DNA of 31,567 nt from Ophiostoma sp. CBS 140.51 (lineage: Eukaryota; Ascomycota; Sordariomycetes; Ophiostomatales; Ophiostomataceae): contig JANSLP010000362.1 of assembly GCA_029298735.1 (NCBI GenBank), forward strand, positions 1 to 31,567, in the 5' to 3' direction. Positions within the stretch are counted from its first letter, which is position 1, and the number at the start of each line of letters is the position of its first letter. The position numbers and the translations under genes are program-made. Of the stretch, positions 19,410-31,300 are shown piece by piece. The notes under the pieces were generated by a model. It made no database searches. It was not told where the DNA came from and saw only the letters and a list, made by a program, of their open reading frames with translations.

Positions 19410-20746
19410 CGAAACAAGAGGTGATGTGCTGCCTGCATGCGGCGCTACTGCGTTGCGACACAAACCCACAACAAATCCGATGAAGATACACGACGAGGGC
19501 AGGCAAAAGAAGTGAAGACGAAAAGGCGGAGAGTATTCCGTCGTCTGTTGTGTGCGGGATACCAAGTGTTCAGTGCACACACAAATACTTCTAACAGGGC
19601 TGTTTCGGCGTGGACCGTTTCCGTGGTCTGGAAGCGTTTCCCATTTGCGAAGAGTGAAAAATGCGAAATGCAAAAATGCGGTCAGAAAGTACAAAAATGC
19701 ATTGTTGGGGTGTGCGACTTGAGAGTTTGGTCGACAAGGCAAAAAGGCGGGAGGGTAAGGGAGACAGGTGCGACAAGGGAGAAGGGAGGAAAGAAGGAGA
19801 CGGAGGACGCCGTGACTCTCAAGATTGCAGATTGACAATCATAGCAAAAGAATTAAAAATAACAAGGGCTCTGGCAGGAAGACACCCTAGGGCATGCCAG
19901 AAACAAAGGCTAATCTCATATGATCGCCGCTTCCCTTTCCACACCCGTCGGACGACGACCCCACCACTTCGAATCAGAGGAGGGCCTGAAAGAGAAGGAG
20001 CAAAGAAAGGGCAAATGGTCTTTTTCATCGTCTCCCATTGCTAGGAATGAGCACGCTTTCTCAAAAGAACGGGTTGACGGGTTGAACAAGAAGCCCGTGG
20101 TGTCTCAGAAACTGGGAGAAAAAGAGAAAAAAGAGAAAAGACAAGAAAGTGACAGACAGTAGAAAACACGATGAAATGTCACGTGTCCATCTCATTGTCA
20201 AACGAAAAAAAGAATGCAAAAGTGCACATGTCTCTCTCAAAAGAATGCAAGTTCAGAGGGCAGGCGACAGATAGACAGACGACAGCGTGCGGTGGCACAT
20301 AACACACATCGAACTTCACTTGAGGTTGTTGTCGTAGGCTGGGACGACAGGGGTTACCGGAACGAGGACGGTCCTGTTTGGACGCACAACGCAAAAGAAT
20401 AACAAACAATACGATCGAGAGAAAAATGACTGTGCGGTCGCAATTCAGGGACAATCTTTTGCAACAAGGGGGACCCCTGGTCTGGTCTGGTGGTCCAATG
20501 TGTTCCTGGCCGGGCAAGTCCGTCTGAGGATTGTTGTGATGGAGAAGGAAGACAATTGATTGACTTCACACCCCTCCAAAAGAAAGAGAGCCTCATATGC
20601 GAACAGACATTTTTGGGGGAGGGAAACACGGCAGTAAGCGGCTCTGCACTCTGGGAAAAGCTTGGCAGTATCAACTGTTGACGGCTCTTTGACAATCCTC
20701 AGACGAGAGGGATGGAGACGAAGGCAAGAAATAACGGGGAACGGAA

Positions 20747-20839
20747 GAGTTGCAGAGTTGCAGAGTTGCAGAGTTACAGAGTTGCAAAACAAGCGACAGC
20801 AATAAGGCACATCCTGAGTTACAGAGTTACAGAGTTACA
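20747..20839 (+). repeat. Twin 8-bp arrays GAGTTGCA / GAGTTACA
   Basis: The first array has GAGTTGCA at 20747, 20755 and 20763, GAGTTACA at 20771, and GAGTTGCA at 20779-20786. After 29 unrelated bases a second array has three exact copies of the GAGTTACA variant (20816-20839). The variant present once in the first array is the only form in the second. Confidence 0.88.
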
Positions 20840-22504
20840 ACGCGGAGAAAAAAAAAATAGAGCGTCAATCTCGTTGGCCGTCAATCGTTAATCCTCCGGA
20901 GCAGGCAGTGCATCGTCATTTTTGCCTTGCCCCTGGTTTGGCTTTGGGCCTGAAAGGAGGGGTCTGGCCTGGCGACGTAATAATACAGGGGTGCTATTTG
21001 GGTGCTATTACGCTATTCAGTCCGGGGCACTAGCACCCACGCACAACAACCCAAATACAGTACTTTCTTGCAGCAAAACAGCCCGTGTTGCTCATGCTTA
21101 AATTGCTGTCTGCGACAATCCCGGTGCGTTTCCGATGCGCGTCCGATAAGGTCCGACGCCTGTGCATCACAACTTTGACTGACATTTGTTTCTTTTCACC
21201 CCTCACTCTTGACTTGGGATGACCTTTTCCATCGCCGGACGCATGCAAGCTCACGATCTGATACGAATACGTCGTCGTCCTTAATCCGTCTCGTGTCTTT
21301 GAGCTCTTTGACGTTGTTTTTCCTCTTGTCTCCTCTCGTCCTTTTTCAACATTCCTTCGTCCTTGAGTGCCGTCCTCCTTGACTCAAAGAGGGCCCGATG
21401 GCTTTGCGCTTTCATCTACTTTGTAGCACTGTTGATTATCTCAACTGCCACTGGTTTATCCATTTCCCTTTTCGACATCTGCTCCGGGCTCCGTATCTCT
21501 CTTACTTTTAGAGACAGCGACTGACTTGCAATACGCGTGGCCGGCATATGGTTTTAATCTTTTGTCTATCTGTCTGTTGTTTGCCAGTCTCTTTGCATGC
21601 CAATCGTTTTTGTCACAGTCCTCTTGTTGCGATTGGTCTAATTCGGCGCCTGTCTTCTGTCTTCCTGTCACTCTGAGCCATCACCTCACTGGAATGTGAC
21701 TGTCTCTTTCGGAAACGCCCTCTGAAGTCAGACACCCCCTGTCGAGCACTGTCTAACCATCGGCCACGCAGAGCTGTTCACCAGCCACCATTGACAACGA
21801 CTTTGAGGCAATAAAAAAAAACAGTCGATACGCACTTGAGTAAACGGCGAACACTGATAAAAAGTTGCTCTCTCGGGGAGATCTCCACTATTTTTTCCCC
21901 TTTCTGTGTTTTAGTGCTCCGAGCTCCTAAGCTATGAAAGCTCCATCCGTGTTGTGCGTACGTATGTAGTTTGTTATTACGAGGAAAGAAAGTCGTAAAC
22001 ATGTTCTTTTGTCGCTCTGTTGGTCCGCCAGATCACATGCTGGCGATTGAATTGAACTGAAAATTGAATTGAATAGGAGTATCGTCGCACGTTGTGTGAC
22101 GAAGGCTCACCCGTTATCGCGCGCTAGGAATGTTTGCTCCTTTGCTGGGGTAATAGGCCTCACTTGCATCTTACGAGGGGAAGATCTAGACCAGCACAAC
22201 ACAGTCGCCCCTTTGCCTCCAAATAGACTCTGTCACTCCGATACGTCGTATCATAGCCTCGTCTACAGTTACCCAGTAATACCACTGAGTATTTCAATTA
22301 TCTTCATTTATCGTCTCCCTTGCGTCGCAGCACGACCGACACCGACGACAATTAAAAGGTCAGCAGTAAACTACGGATGTGACTCTGCCACGAGCCAGGA
22401 GCAGTTTGGCCCCGAACTTGTGCATGTGCCCATGTGTGTCTTCCTCGTCTCATTCTGTCATTTTCACAAATCGCCCGCAGACAATCGTCCGACAAGAGAA
22501 AAAG
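20840..22504. other. Intergenic stretch, no gene recognised
   Basis: Low frame density: several hundred bases around 20840-22000 have no frame above 75 codons on either strand. A 13-nt interrupted palindrome GATACGTCGTATC lies at 22240-22252. Confidence 0.55.
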
Positions 22505-22549
22505 CGACAGAAACGACAGAAACGACAGAAACGACAGAAACGACATAAA
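22505..22549 (+). repeat. 9-bp tandem repeat CGACAGAAA, 5 copies
   Basis: Exact copies lie at 22505, 22514, 22523 and 22532, and a fifth with one change (CGACATAAA) at 22541-22549. Because the unit is a multiple of three, it opens a false Thr/Glu-rich frame on the plus strand. Confidence 0.9.
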
Positions 22550-22809
22550 CGATAAGACGATCCTGTAGCCTGTGCATCGGGGACCACGCCAAGCAGCATC
22601 CGCTACGAAGTAGTTTGTTTTCAAGGAGGGAAAGGCGCCAAGTGCGAAACTAAAAGACAAAAAACTAAATTCCACGTGCCACACCTGCTCTTCCCGGGGG
22701 ATTACCGCGCCAAGTCACGGAGGAAAAGGAAAGGGCGCAAAAGGAAAGGCAGGGGAAATGTACCTGCTCCACTTGACAGGCGACAGGCAGTGACAGTGAC
22801 AGTGAGTGA

Positions 22810-24320
22810 CCGACTGACACCCTTTTTCTTCTTTCAGCAGTCTCCCTCAGCCATGCGTCGACCACCTGCCAGAAATGCGTTGGCTCCAGAGTCTCTCCAT
22901 TCCTGCCAAATACTCGTATGTGTTTCGTTTCGTTTCTTTGGGAGAAGTGCTGTTTTTTTCCTTTTTCTTTTTTTCCTTCTTCTCATAACTGTGTTTCTGC
23001 CCTTTGTCCATCCCCGTCTCTCTCTGTGACGTCCTCCTGCTCATCTCTTTTTCGGTATTTTTGCCCATCAATGCCCTATTCTGTCAGTCTGTTCGCCATT
23101 GCATGTCATCTTTGCCCATCTCGTGCTCCCTTTCAGCTACTGTGACGACCAGTAGCGCTGGCTGAACGGGCCAGAGACGCCAAAAGCAGTGAGACATTGC
23201 TGTCTCTGTTTGTCTCGGTTGTCTTTGGTTTTTGGCTCGTTGGTCATTTTGCCTGAGGAGCGAGAGGAGCTATTACGGTGGGGTCTGGACCCGCTTCCCG
23301 TCTCGCAATTGCCTGTTTCGGTAGTTTGGCTCGTCGTTTGGTGTCCACTGTTTCCTTCTTTTGCCCTTCTATGGGGCCTTCTTTTTTTTCTTCTTTTCCA
23401 TTTTTGGGCGAGCTGGCGTGGACTAGCGTTCCTTTGTCTCTCTCATTGTCCATCTCGTCACGTTCTCCCTAGCCGCCCCTCTCATTCCCTTTCATTTTCC
23501 CATCTCGCCTCACCTGTATGTCTAATCTTTCGCTTGCCGTCCCTTTCTTTCACAGCCTCCCGATCGGCAGTCGCCAAAGTAAAACGACCTGGAGAAGTTG
23601 ATGAATTCAATGAAAGAGAAAGAGAAAGAATTAAAGACGAAACGTCGTGAGGAATGGATCGTCGTTCAACATGGAGAAAAGAGACAAAAGCCACGGCGAA
23701 CGCCGTACATGGCCCCATCCGCTCTTTCCCCTTCAATCCGTCTCCCTCACGAGCCCTCTATCGTGACGTCCATCGCCGTTGCCATTCCTGTCAATCTCGC
23801 TCTCGCTCTTGCCTCTTTTCTTTTTCCTCTTCTTTCTCCTTTCGCCATCATTCATCCTTTGCACTTTCCCTCCCTGTCGGGGATCATCCGTCTCGGCAGT
23901 CATTTTCATTCATTTCTTTTGGCTCGTTTGCGCCTTCCTGTTATTTTTGTCCCAATTTCCATTTGTTCCATGTGCTCGTCCCCTGGACCGTCAAGCCGTC
24001 CAAGACCCAGTTTTGTTTTTCAACGTTTTAATGTTTCTTTTCTTGTTTCTCTTCCTTTTGAATCACGGTCTTTTTCTGTCTTTCCTCCTCATGGCCAGTC
24101 TTTTTCAACTGGATCCGCGCTTTCTCCTGCTCATCTCTTCGGGACCACCTTTCCACATCCAGCCATAGCCCCGGGAGACCGCTCGTAGTGTCTTTTAGGT
24201 CTTTTAGGGCATGTTTGGCTGGAGGCTGCTCAGTGCCTTTTCCCACAATCCCACCTCCTCCGTCACTCACCTTCATCCCTTCCTTTTCCTCTTTCGCTCT
24301 CTCTCTCGTACTCGTACCCC
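22810..24320 (+). other. 1.5-kb pyrimidine-rich strand block
   Basis: The plus strand is rich in C and T over most of this stretch, with an A/G-rich interruption near 23590-23700. Stops are rare in such sequence, so the long Phe/Ser/Leu-rich frames here (up to 196 codons) are explained by composition. Nothing resembling a conserved protein was seen. Confidence 0.55.
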
Positions 24321-24324
24321 CAAA

Positions 24325-24678
24325 ATGCCCCCCAAATCCATCCCTACCTCCAGAGCCCTCCACGCTAATACCATTCAGACCAGCCACAGTAGCGTCCCCA
24401 CAGCCGGCTCTGTCGTTCCTTCTTCCCCTAACAGATGGGGGCAGAATGGGCTACCAAAACGATCTCCCTCCAAGAAAGATCCTCAGAGAAAGATCCCAAA
24501 TATCTCCACCAGGGCTGGCTGTGAAGGAGGAGCACCAAAGGAGCCAAGGCCTCTTCGGCTTTTGCATATGCTCTTTTCTTTGAATTTCCTCTCATTCTTC
24601 CAGTTTGCCCTCATTGTTTTCCACCCACTGGTGCTTGTTTGCCGTTGGCTGGCGTCGTACACCCTAACACCCCTGTAA
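24325..24678 (+). CDS. Doubtful 117-codon frame after a CT-rich tract
   Basis: The ATG at 24325 has A at -3 (CCAAAATGCC) and directly follows the long pyrimidine block, the same order seen at the mtfA-like gene on the other strand. The frame ends at TAA, 24676-24678. The first ~75 residues are Ser/Pro/Lys/Arg-rich and probably disordered. The last ~40 are hydrophobic, with one possible membrane segment. No family was recognised. Its length is within chance expectation; the start context is the only positive sign. Confidence 0.18.
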   Translation: MPPKSIPTSRALHANTIQTSHSSVPTAGSVVPSSPNRWGQNGLPKRSPSKKDPQRKIPNISTRAGCEGGAPKEPRPLRLLHMLFSLNFLSFFQFALIVFHPLVLVCRWLASYTLTPL

Positions 24679-27600
24679 TTTTCGTGCAGATCATTCTTCC
24701 TTTCGTTGCCGTTGAACTTTTTCTTCCGCCGGCCATATTTTGAGGCTTCGTGGGCAAAACAACCAAGACGTCTCTGAGATTCGAGATCAAGCCCAGCCCA
24801 ATATTTCGGAGGATTAAAAAATCACCAAAACTTGCGGTAGAGACACCGGGAACGTTTGACGTCAAGTGTGCAGGTCGGGGAAGAAGGACAACAGGGGTGG
24901 GCGCTACGTAATCAGCCAGTCCAACAGAACCAGAGAGGACGGTTCAGAGGACATCATATGCCAATCTCCAAGCTGCCAAGAGGTCGAGTCCAGGAGGAGG
25001 AGGAGGGCAATAAAAAAGAAGAGAGATGGGAGAGATGGGAAGGTGCGAGTGAGAGAGGAGGCGGTCCTCGTGGTCCTCGTGGTCTTGTGGTCGTTGGTCC
25101 CTGCGGTCCCTGCCGATATGTTGTAGGCCTGGCGTGAAAAGAAAAACGAGTTAATACGACGTAATTCAACAAGCCCAACAAGTCTAACAAGCGTCACCGA
25201 AAAAAGCGTTGCACATCATAATTCTTGACCTTGCTATTACGAAGTGGTCACGAAGAGGTGATGATGCGCTACGTCGAGCTACCAAGTCGGCAATACGACG
25301 TCGTTGGGCACAAGTGCAAAAGACGGCGGAGTACAAGAATCCTTCGGCGTCTGCCAGGTCCATCAGGCCCATCAACGTCCGTCAGGTGCCACATGGGAGG
25401 CCTGAACGAAGGATTTGTGTTGAAGGAAATCAGAATCGAGGGAAGGAATCATGGGAATCCATGGGAGTATCCAGGAGAATCATCCTTCGGGATATTTTTT
25501 GAGGGACGTGAGATATTGGCGTCAAAAGTAGTGCACATCGCTTGCGTTGCACAATTTAAAGGCAAAGGTTCGGGCATTATGGCAGTGGCATGCGCCAGAA
25601 GTATGACAGGCTGTTACAGCAAAAAAAGGACTGGTAACTGAAAGACTTCCCTATCAGGTCAGCCCTAGCACGTTTGGGTTAAGCCCAGCCCAGGTCGCTG
25701 GATTGGGTTTAATCTCGATTTCCCATGTGCCTATCCGTCTTATTTTTGCAAAGTCGTACGAACGTACAGGGGACTGGTTAATAACACCAACACAAGTACG
25801 TAGATACCACCTTCCACGTCTGACAGGCGGCTCGGCGTCGCCAACATTGGCATCGCCTTGAAAGTCAACAATCAACAAAAAGTTTGGTTCAACACAGAAA
25901 TCTGGAGTGTCGATGACTGACGATGATTTTCAGTCCTCTTGTTCGCTCCCAGTGTTTTTGAAACGCCATCGAAGCATTCCAGAAGGTTTCAAGAAGTCTT
26001 TCCAGTACGTCCTTTGCTGTTGACCTGCGTGACCGACATCATGCCCCCAAACTTTATCAAACTGTGTGCGACCCTATGTCTGCCCCCAACATGATGTTCA
26101 CAGGGGAGTGATGACAAAAGACTGAACAGTGAAAGGGTAAAACGCTTCCACGGGACATGAACAACCGATCGCCGGTGCATTACGGTGCATCACTCAAGGA
26201 GAATTTGGGGAGCAACAAGAAGAGAAGAAAGATGCGCCGTGCATCATCTTTTGTTGAGTGTGCTTTGTGGTCTGTGACCTTGCTGTGTCAGGTGGACGTG
26301 AACAGGGGGTAGGGGTCACATCTGATGGAAGGATTGGGCGGGAACTGGGACGGGTTGTCCTTGCCCCCGGTTTGGGACTCGCGAACAACAGCAAGGAATC
26401 CGTCTGATCGCCCTAGAATCAGAGCATAGGCAGGAACGACAAGAGCAAAGTTAATTGTACACCCCTTCTGTAACGGTCTCGTAAGGCAGCCTTTTGCGTA
26501 TCGGAAAAAGGCTATTTTGCTTCCTGTTGCTCTTTTGTATTATGCCGGACATGTCGATCATGTTCGACGGGGCTTTCTCTAGGGGTGTTAAGAACAGAGA
26601 ATCGTATCGTTGCGTCATGCAAGCGAGAGAAAGAGGAAATTGAATAAGAGGCAAGAGAGACACCAGACAGAAAAGAGGGCAGAATGAATGCGGCCTCAAG
26701 ATAAGAGGTGCCGTCGGAAGCCTTTTTGTGTGCATCAATGTTGCCGGTGTGTGCCAGAATCTGGCTGTGTCTGGCAGTGCGTGGCAGCGTGAGGCAGGTT
26801 TGCAAGTGCCGGGAAGGGCCAGCAATCAGCACATTGACAAGGGAATGGGCAAAGGGGGCAAAAAGGGCAACTCCTTTTTGATGGGGCAGGAAGGCACGCA
26901 CCCCAGAATTTTTTTAGACCGCATCGACAAAATGTTGCCAATCTTATCGGAGCTCGCTTAACTCAAAGGAAGGGCACCAAAGCACCAAAAAGGGCACCAA
27001 GGAAGCCAACAAAGCCAAAAGGGCGAAGCCAGCGAATCTCCACTGCCGGAGCTGTTTCCCAGTCCGGATCAAGTGGGAGCAAAAAAGTGTCCAAGCTTCT
27101 TGTTATTGCTTTGTTGGGCTGTGTCGACAGCAAGTCCCATTGTGGGCGTTCAGCTGTGGAGGGAGAAAAGACGCAAAAGAAAGCACATTCAAAAGGATAG
27201 AGGCCAAGAGTTCAAGGTCATGGAACCAGGAGAAGAAAACTCAAAAAAGAAATCACAAATCCCCGTCCAAACCGTTGGCCGATGGGAAAATACGACACTG
27301 TGTTGTGATGCTGCAGTTGAACTGTGCGTAATATGTCATCTTACGCCTTGTAGACAGTGACGCAGCGTCGTATCATACAGTGTCCTCCCGCGAGTCGACA
27401 TTGCGACGTGCATGGCTTTTTTTATTTGTCTTTGGTACTTTTCCTGTCCGGCGTTCGGGACTTGCAGGTCGTTTTGCCGTAACGGGCATTTCAATCGTCA
27501 TAGCCCCCGACAGGGACGACATTGTGTGCGTCGGACATTTCCAGCAAAAAAGTGTCGTGCTCGCCGCCTTGCCTATTCTGACGTTAATATTGCATTGCCA

Positions 27601-28330
27601 GTAAACGCTGAAGGATTTCTCGGCCGATCTGCGTCGTTTTTTAGCACAATGAGAAACGACGTGCACACAAATTGCACAGGGGCTGATCGGCCGGACTGAA
27701 AAAGACGAAAAGACAAGAAAAAGAAGAAGCGTGTAAGCGAGTTTCGGCCCAACGTGTTTCGATGAAACAAGAATAAGCAAAAACACAGCAGTGTACGTCG
27801 ACCAACAGATCTAGGAAAGGAAACCAGCAGTGACGGGCCACGGCCGAAATACAAGGAGATATCTTGTGTAGCTCGAGTCTGAATCTGAGAGTCCGAGGCC
27901 GACGGAGCATTCCGTTGTTGTCCGCATTCTGAATTGTTCCTGTCCATCAATCCTATTCAGCCCAACGGACGACGGACGAGGACCATTGACTGTGGCAGAC
28001 TATGCTCGAAGCAGCAAATGTATGTGTCGTGCAGTAAGAGGAAAACGCCACGAATCCAAGCTTGCTGTTAACCGAGATGGATCAGGGGACAAGATTATGG
28101 TTCATGGCGGGAAAACGGGAAACGTAAGTAAAAAGAAAAGCAAAGAAAGTAGCGAAGACAAACAAAAAGAAAGCAAGGCGTTGATTCGACGCAATACGTC
28201 GTACGCTTGTTAACGCCATGGACGCCTCAAAGGACGCCCTTGAGGCGCCGCTGGTGGCAGGCAAGATGAACTCTCTCCTAAGAGAAATGTAGGAATGTAG
28301 GATACAAACAAAGGGACAAGCCACCACACC
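24679..28330. other. Intergenic stretch, no gene recognised
   Basis: Loose GGTCCTCGT repeats lie at 25063-25080, continuing with decay to about 25115, and GGGCACCAA words at 26972-27000. The frame ending near 25641 overlaps another plus-strand frame and has no known domain. The frame at 27073-27360 seems to begin with a signal peptide, but it starts at GTG and has no upstream in-frame ATG, so it is not a fungal coding start. Confidence 0.5.
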
Positions 28331-28350
28331 AGGCAAGGCAAGGCAAGGCA
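28331..28350 (+). repeat. 5-bp tandem repeat (AGGCA)4
   Basis: Four exact copies, followed by one imperfect copy. Non-coding. Confidence 0.85.
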
Positions 28351-31300
28351 AAGCGAGACTGCCGCGGGGCGGCAGGACAGACAGCAGGATGGGCAGAATA
28401 AGGAAGCAAAAAGGAAGCAGACACAAAGCTAATTCGGATTCGTAAATGCAGTCTTTCTGTCGTTCCTGTCCATGCCGCCGTTGACATCGGCCTGTCAATG
28501 GTCTGCGAGCATTCCTCTCCGCTCGCAAGTCTACACCGTGCAGCCCAGATAGCTTGCAAAGGGCGAAGCGTTGTGGCTTGATTTTAGTTGAAAACGGTCA
28601 AGAGACGCCTCGCCCATAATGACGACCGAGGACAGGAAACAGGACGCCCTACGAGAATGGAGAAAAATAGCCTTACACGCCTTAGGCTTTCCTCTCCCTT
28701 GGAAGCCCCCTAATTCATTCTACGAAAAGCCAACTATTTCAATTTGGGTCTTGAATTGTCGTACGACATTCTCCATACTATCGAGAAAGCGGATGGCCAG
28801 AGCATGAGATAGCATGGGATAGCGCCATGGGAAATTTCGTCAATATTTGACAGACGTAGGTGAAAGACAGTGAAAGAGACAGTGAAAGAGAAAAAGGCAT
28901 CGTCGTTTCACCGCTTTGCATCGTCACCATGGCAAGTGTCTGCTGGTTGTTGGTTTTATCAACTTTCCGTTGGCTTTAATGATTAGTTTACGCAGAGTTA
29001 CAACGAAATGTCTTGAAAGTGAGAAACAAAGAAAAGAAAAGGAGAAATAAAAGAAAAAGATTGGGGGCCACACCTCGACCCGACGGGTCCATCCTTCTTC
29101 ATGTCTGTCTTGCTCTTCTTTTCTCTTGCTGGATTTTGGGATCTTCTTCACCTCGACACGATGCCCCTCCACGTCGTATTCTCCAAAATTCTCCAAGAAG
29201 CCATCCCTTGTGTGTTCGCTGCGAAACAAACGCAAAAGGCTCCAGAGTCGAGAAAACTGGAAAACAGAGCAAACTAAACCTCTTCCTTACCCTCAAACTG
29301 TACATCCCACTCAACACGATTCGACACCAAAGCAACACCATGCAACACCAGCCCCCGAACTACGCAACCATTTATCCTTCAGATGCGTGGTGATCCCACG
29401 GTGGGGTGTAGAGGGTGTCTGTTGTTTTCTGTCTGTTATTTTTGCATCCTTTTTTATTTTATTTTTGAGTGGTCTGTGATCGAGCGTTAGTGGTGTGGAG
29501 AGAAAGAGGGGATGGGGCACAATTCCAGAAGCTGTGATTTCTTCTTTTCTTCTTTTCCCAGTCCTTGATGTCCACTCTTTTTTTCATCTTACAATCCTTG
29601 TTTTCGGCGCCGTCTGTTTCTCTGTTATTCACAAGGGTGCCCCACGGACTCCATCGCGTCGTGCTGGTTCTTACCGGAAGCAGGCATAATGGCGAAGGGG
29701 GGTGAGTGTAAATACATTAGAGTAAAAGGAGAATGAGAATAGAGAGAGAGAAATATTGGGAGAAATGGCAAAGTGGGAAAATATTGTGGAAACGGCATGA
29801 TTCAGAGACCAAAAGCACGGAGGACGTGAAGTGCTATGGGGAACGTGAAAGCATGCACTCTCGACTGTTTGCAGCAGAGCAACTCTCATTGAACGCAAAG
29901 AAGCAAGATAGCAAGCGACAGTCGACGCACAAAACATCCCCTCAAAAAGAAAGCAGATGCACACGTACAATTTTAAGAGTGACTGGAGTGACATTTTCCG
30001 AGCGACCTCTCTCCAAAATTCGGCCAGCCCTCGAGTGAAAAGCCCCCCTTGACCCTTTCATCTTGTCTGTGTGGTAGTGTTCCCCTCTGATCTTCGCGTG
30101 GTTCTGCCCTTCCCTTGCCGATCACCAGGGGGGAAGCACCCACCCTCGTACCCCTGCACCCTCGCATTCTTTCTTCCCCCAAGCCGTAAGTCTGCACCCG
30201 AACCTTTTCACTTTCACCTTTGATCCCTGTCACCGTCTGTCGGTCCACCAATCCACCAATCCACCACACCTTGAGCGTTAGGACATTGGTGTCCATGTCC
30301 GTCCTCCTTTCTTTTCTTCTTTTCTTCTTCTCTTTCTCTCCTTCCTTCCAAACAAGTTCCTCCCCACTCACACTCCGAAGAAAAACTTCATTGACGACGG
30401 AGGCTTGTGCTATTTTGTGCTTTGCGTTCTTTTTTTATTTACTTGATCTGCCAGTCGTTGCTTTGTATCTTTTACCCCTTGCTCCTCAGTATCCTCTACT
30501 CCGTATGTGTTCACCGCGCGGTTGCAGCGCTAGAAAAATTCAAACACAACGAACTTACTCAAAAAGTAAGGCGAGAAACTCAAGGCGAGCAGAGGATGTC
30601 AATGTGAGACATCTCTGAGTGGACTCTCGAGGTGCGAGCGTTGCAAAGGAAGAAGTACTGTTCCGTAGCAGCAAAAGTACAGTGCAGGACAAGAAAACAG
30701 CGGTCAAGGACTGAGAGAAGTACATTCAACAGGGCTGGGAAAAAGGGACAAGACATGTCTAACGTGTGCCACGCCGTTGACAGAGACGGAGACAGTGACA
30801 AGAGAGACTCGCCAGACGACCTACCTCCCACTGGAATGTGATGACCATGCAGCAACGTTGAAAAAATCAAGATTTTTCTGTACACTATCACGAGGGAGCG
30901 AGACACAGGCGAGCAGCGTTGTATTTACACTCTTTGTTGTATTGGGTTCTCCTTCGTCCTCACTCGTCGAGTCTCGAAGAGTGCGATATTTATTCACCAT
31001 CTAATGAAAATGTCCCTTGCATGAGTCCGACGTCGAAGAATATGCGTCGACATACTCGTTTTGTGCACCAGAACCACCCCCTGGCCTTTAACCAATTCGA
31101 CCATTCGACCATTTTGGCTCGCTTGCACTCTTTCCACGTGAAAAGCACGCACCGGCAAATTAGATGGCATGCAGCTAAGGCGGTTAGCTTGATCCGACGG
31201 TTTCCACCCTCGACCTGGTGTGTGTGTTTTTGGTGTGTCCTCATGCAGAAACCGTGTTGCCGCGAGGTTGATCCGATACAAGTGTGAGTGCAAGTGCAAG

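Noticed and set aside
19960..19985. Another TTCGAAT T-loop-like word
   Set aside because: The neighbouring bases do not form the required stem, and no acceptor stem or anticodon arm can be drawn.
22069..22548. 159-codon frame ending in Thr/Glu repeats
   Set aside because: The Thr/Glu repeat comes from the 9-bp tandem array at 22505-22549, and the rest has no protein-like features.
23598..24188. 196-codon plus-strand frame
   Set aside because: The first in-frame ATG (23601) has a poor context (T at -3). Most of the frame lies in pyrimidine-rich DNA, where stops are rare. The product is Phe/Ser/Leu/Pro low complexity.
25209..25641. 138-codon frame with fairly protein-like composition
   Set aside because: It begins at TTG (first ATG at 25261), overlaps a second plus-strand frame, and has no known domain or splice pattern.
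27073..27360. 95-codon frame that looks like a small secreted Cys-containing protein
   Set aside because: The apparent start codon is GTG and there is no upstream in-frame ATG. The first in-frame ATG comes after the signal-like segment, so a eukaryotic ribosome would not make this product.
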